A stretch of 64,000 bases of DNA. Source: Gallaecimonas pentaromativorans (GTDB lineage: Bacteria > Pseudomonadota > Gammaproteobacteria > Enterobacterales > Gallaecimonadaceae). The DNA is taken from NCBI RefSeq assembly GCF_003751625.1, contig NZ_RJUL01000006.1, positions 248,001 to 312,000 of the forward strand, written 5' to 3'. A model generated the notes under the pieces. The model was given only the letters and a program-made list of their open reading frames with translations. It made no database searches and was not told the DNA's origin. Numbering within the stretch: the stretch's first letter is position 1; each line of letters starts with the position of its first letter. Made by a program: the position numbers and the translations under genes. Below are positions 61,854 to 64,000 of this stretch, in pieces.

Positions 61854-62602
61854 CAGATCACCTTCGCTTGGTTACGCAGTTTATCCACCAGGGCATCGAC
61901 CCCATCTAGGATCTCCCCGCCTTGGCGCGCCGCTGGCGCCGCGACTTTAAGCACCTTCACCCGAGGCGCCAAATCCACCCCAAGGGCGGCGCCGTCCAGC
62001 ACGTCCAGGGGTTTGCGCTTGGCCTTCATGATGTTGGGCAAGGTGGCGTAACGAGGCTCGTTCAGGCGAAGGTCGGTGGTCACTACTGCTGGCAGAGCCA
62101 CGGCGATGGTTTCCAGGCCGCCGTCCACTTCCCGGGTGACCAGCAGCTCGCGCCCCTCGACCACCAACTTGGAGGCAAAGGTGGCCTGGGGCCAGTCGCT
62201 TAGGGCCGCCAGCATCTGGCCGGTTTGGTTGTTGTCAGAATCGATGGCTTGTTTACCGAGGATCGCTAAATCCGGGCTTTCCTGCTCGCACACCTTGGCC
62301 AGCAGTTTGGCCACCAGCAAGGAGTCGAGGCCGTCTTCGGTTTTAACCAGCACGGCGCGGTCGGCGCCCAGGGCCAGCGCGGTACGCAGCTGCTCCTGGC
62401 AGGCATCAGAGCCCACAGAGACCGCCACCACTTCGGTGGCAACGCCTTGTTCTTTAAGACGTACCGCCTCTTCTACCGCGATTTCACAAAAGGGGTTGAT
62501 GGCCATTTTCACGTTGGCCAGGTCAACGGCGCTGTTGTCGGATTTGACCCGCACCTTGACGTTGTAATCGATGACGCGTTTGACGGCGACCAGTACCTTC
62601 AT
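61853..62602 (-). CDS. etfB: electron transfer flavoprotein, beta subunit
   Basis: 249-residue AMP-binding subunit of [42 protein letters not shown] and [11 protein letters not shown] start the domain; [19 protein letters not shown] and [23 protein letters not shown] are the ETF-beta signatures. I start at ATG 62602 with GAGG eight bases before; a longer frame runs through the operator. Its leader holds the LiuR-like site. Confidence 0.96.
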   Translation of the reverse strand: MKVLVAVKRVIDYNVKVRVKSDNSAVDLANVKMAINPFCEIAVEEAVRLKEQGVATEVVAVSVGSDACQEQLRTALALGADRAVLVKTEDGLDSLLVAKLLAKVCEQESPDLAILGKQAIDSDNNQTGQMLAALSDWPQATFASKLVVEGRELLVTREVDGGLETIAVALPAVVTTDLRLNEPRYATLPNIMKAKRKPLDVLDGAALGVDLAPRVKVLKVAAPAARQGGEILDGVDALVDKLRNQAKVI

Positions 62603-62673
62603 GGGTTGTACCTCTGGGCTCATCCAAGCCGGCCACTGGACCGGCGCAACCTTTACCGTCAAAATACTTACTG

Positions 62674-62689
62674 TTAACGTAAACGTCAA
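62674..62689. promoter_or_regulatory. LiuR-like operator between etfB and etfD
   Basis: TTAAC-GTAAAC-GTCAA; on the minus strand TTGAC-GTTTAC-GTTAA. It lies in the 137-base divergent gap and could control both etfBA and the ETF-quinone oxidoreductase gene. Confidence 0.65.
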
Positions 62690-62739
62690 CCTGACAAGTC
62701 ACAGATAAGAGCAGCCCCCAAGGCTACCGAGGAGCCCTT

Positions 62740-64000
62740 ATGGAACGCGAAACCATGGAATTTGATGTCGTCATCGTCGGCGCCGGCCCAGCCGGGCTGA
62801 GTGCCGCCTGTCGCTTAAAGCAGTTGGCGCCAGAGCTGATGGTTTGTGTGGTGGAAAAAGGCTCGGAGGTGGGGGCCCATATTCTGAGCGGCGCCCTGTT
62901 CGAGCCCCGCGCCTTAAATGAGTTGTTTCCCGATTGGCAGCAGCGCCAGGCGCCCCTCACCACGGCCGTCAATAAAGACGCCCTGTACCTTTTAAAAGAA
63001 AACGGCGAAGTGGAATTGCCAGGCTGGGCCATCCCCCCTTCCATGCACAACAACGGCAATTACATCATCAGTCTTGGCAACCTGTGCCGCTGGCTGGCCG
63101 AACAGGCCGAAGCCCTGGGGGTGGAGATTTACCCGGGCTTTCCCGCCGCCGACATCCTCTATGGCGCCGACAACCAGGTCATCGGCATTCAAACCGGCGA
63201 TATGGGCCGCTTAAAAGACGGCAGTGAAGGCCCGCAGTTTCAGCCCGGCATGCAGCTTTTGGCCAAATACACCCTCTTTGCCGAGGGTTGCCGGGGCCAC
63301 CTTGGCAAGGAGCTTATCGAGCGCTTTGCGCTCGACAAAGGTAAAGATCCCCAGCACTACGCCCTGGGGTTCAAGGAGCTGTGGCGTATTCCCAAGGCCC
63401 AGCACCAGCCTGGCCTGGTGGTCCACGGCGCCGGTTGGCCCTTGGACGACACCGCCAGCGGCGGCAGCTTTCTCTACCACCTTGACGACGACTTGGTGTC
63501 GGTGGGGCTGATCGTCGATTTGAACTACCGCGACCCTTACCTCTCGCCCTTTGACGAATTCCAGCGCCTAAAGCACCACCCGCTTTTTGCAAAGTATTTA
63601 AGCGGCGGCGAACGGCTCAGCTATGGCGCCCGCGCCATCGCCAAGGGCGGCTTTAACGCCCTGCCCCAGACGGTGTTCCCCGGCGGCCTCTTGATAGGCT
63701 GCGACGCCGGCACCCTGAACTTTGCCAAGATAAAAGGCAGCCACACCGCCATGAAGTCCGGCATGCTGGCCGCCGAAGCGGTAGCGGCGACACTGACTGG
63801 CAGCCAGCCGCTGACTCCACAGAGCTTTGATGAACGCTTTACTCAATCCTGGCTTTATCAGGAGCTTTACCAGCACCGTAATTTCGGGGCGGCGCTCCAT
63901 AAATGGGGGCCGCTGTGGGGCGGCGCCTTTAACTGGTTCGAACAAAAATGCCTGGCCAATAAAGCGCCCTGGACCCTTTCCGACGCCATTGCCGACCACC
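62740..64000 (+). CDS. electron transfer flavoprotein-ubiquinone oxidoreductase (3' end cut by window)
   Basis: First 420 residues of ETF-QO, which passes electrons from ETF to the quinone pool at the membrane. EFDVVIVGAGPAGLSAACRL is the FAD motif; VEKGSEVGAHILSGAL, YALGFKELWRI, GGSFLYHLDDDLVSVGLIVDLNY and GCDAGTLNFAKIKGSHTAMKSGMLAAE are family signatures. The 4Fe-4S domain lies beyond the window. GAGGAG precedes ATG 62740. Confidence 0.96.
   Translation, partial: MERETMEFDVVIVGAGPAGLSAACRLKQLAPELMVCVVEKGSEVGAHILSGALFEPRALNELFPDWQQRQAPLTTAVNKDALYLLKENGEVELPGWAIPPSMHNNGNYIISLGNLCRWLAEQAEALGVEIYPGFPAADILYGADNQVIGIQTGDMGRLKDGSEGPQFQPGMQLLAKYTLFAEGCRGHLGKELIERFALDKGKDPQHYALGFKELWRIPKAQHQPGLVVHGAGWPLDDTASGGSFLYHLDDDLVSVGLIVDLNYRDPYLSPFDEFQRLKHHPLFAKYLSGGERLSYGARAIAKGGFNALPQTVFPGGLLIGCDAGTLNFAKIKGSHTAMKSGMLAAEAVAATLTGSQPLTPQSFDERFTQSWLYQELYQHRNFGAALHKWGPLWGGAFNWFEQKCLANKAPWTLSDAIADH

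Noticed and set aside
1-64000. CRISPR arrays, insertion sequences, integrases, prophage genes, rRNA
   Set aside because: No regularly spaced repeats, transposase or integrase frames, phage structural genes or rRNA segments were seen on either strand.

Overview
The window reads as one chromosomal stretch of a fairly GC-rich gammaproteobacterium. Gene content and order (yfbR-dgt-like, yfbV beside pta, tandem tRNA-Tyr, a valine and leucine catabolic block ordered as in Shewanella, LiuR-type regulation) point to the Shewanella/Aeromonas/Gallaecimonas neighbourhood; the genus is an inference. No insertion sequence, integrase, prophage or CRISPR array was seen. Genes are dense, usually end in short GC hairpin terminators, and many starts overlap the previous stop by 1-11 bases.

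Layout. 1-2.4 kb: two tandem paralogous chemoreceptors, the second with a good sigma-28 promoter. 2.7-7 kb: yciI, a beta-hydroxyacid dehydrogenase, and an lrgA-lrgB-ldhA-cdd operon. 7-11 kb: a ribbon-helix-helix/SPFH pair, a patatin, tpiA, a 2OG-Fe(II) oxygenase. 11.4-17.6 kb: a ToxR/CadC-like membrane regulator with a propeller domain, an OmpA-type porin, DUF502, a DUF885 lipoprotein, a SprA-like metalloprotease. 17.7-26.7 kb: yfbR, a dgt-like dNTPase, a 51-residue lipoprotein, MarC, a dioxygenase, ychJ, atoE, metA with MetJ boxes, pdxH, a cysteine desulfurase-like enzyme. 26.8-33.1 kb: two tRNA-Tyr, small hypotheticals, ridA, xthA, a DMT transporter, maeA, yciA, yfbV. 33.4-38.1 kb: pta without ackA, a probable hidden 37-codon gene with its own promoter, an RssA-like patatin, small proteins, a CBS protein. 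38.2-39.7 kb: putP.

40-62.6 kb is dominated by branched-chain amino acid breakdown. A leftward operon (thiolase, mmsA, acyl-CoA dehydrogenase, enoyl-CoA hydratase, 3-hydroxyisobutyryl-CoA hydrolase, mmsB, SDR) covers valine and part of isoleucine. Divergent from it, liuR-liuABCDE takes isovaleryl-CoA to acetoacetate and acetyl-CoA. The electron acceptors of the acyl-CoA dehydrogenases, etfBA and the ETF-quinone oxidoreductase, lie at the right end. Copies of a TTTAC-N6-GTAAA-type palindrome lie before the thiolase operon, before liuR and between etfB and etfD, and suggest one LiuR regulon.

Between these lie an H-NOX/PAS-EAL pair (probable NO sensing coupled to cyclic-di-GMP turnover), proB, and a lysine riboswitch ahead of a NhaC-type transporter (LysW) and tdk. 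The most interesting items are the hidden small gene at 35544-35657 under a LiuR-like site, the H-NOX with an altered heme motif, the lysine riboswitch with a start-codon hairpin, and pta standing where ackA-pta is expected.
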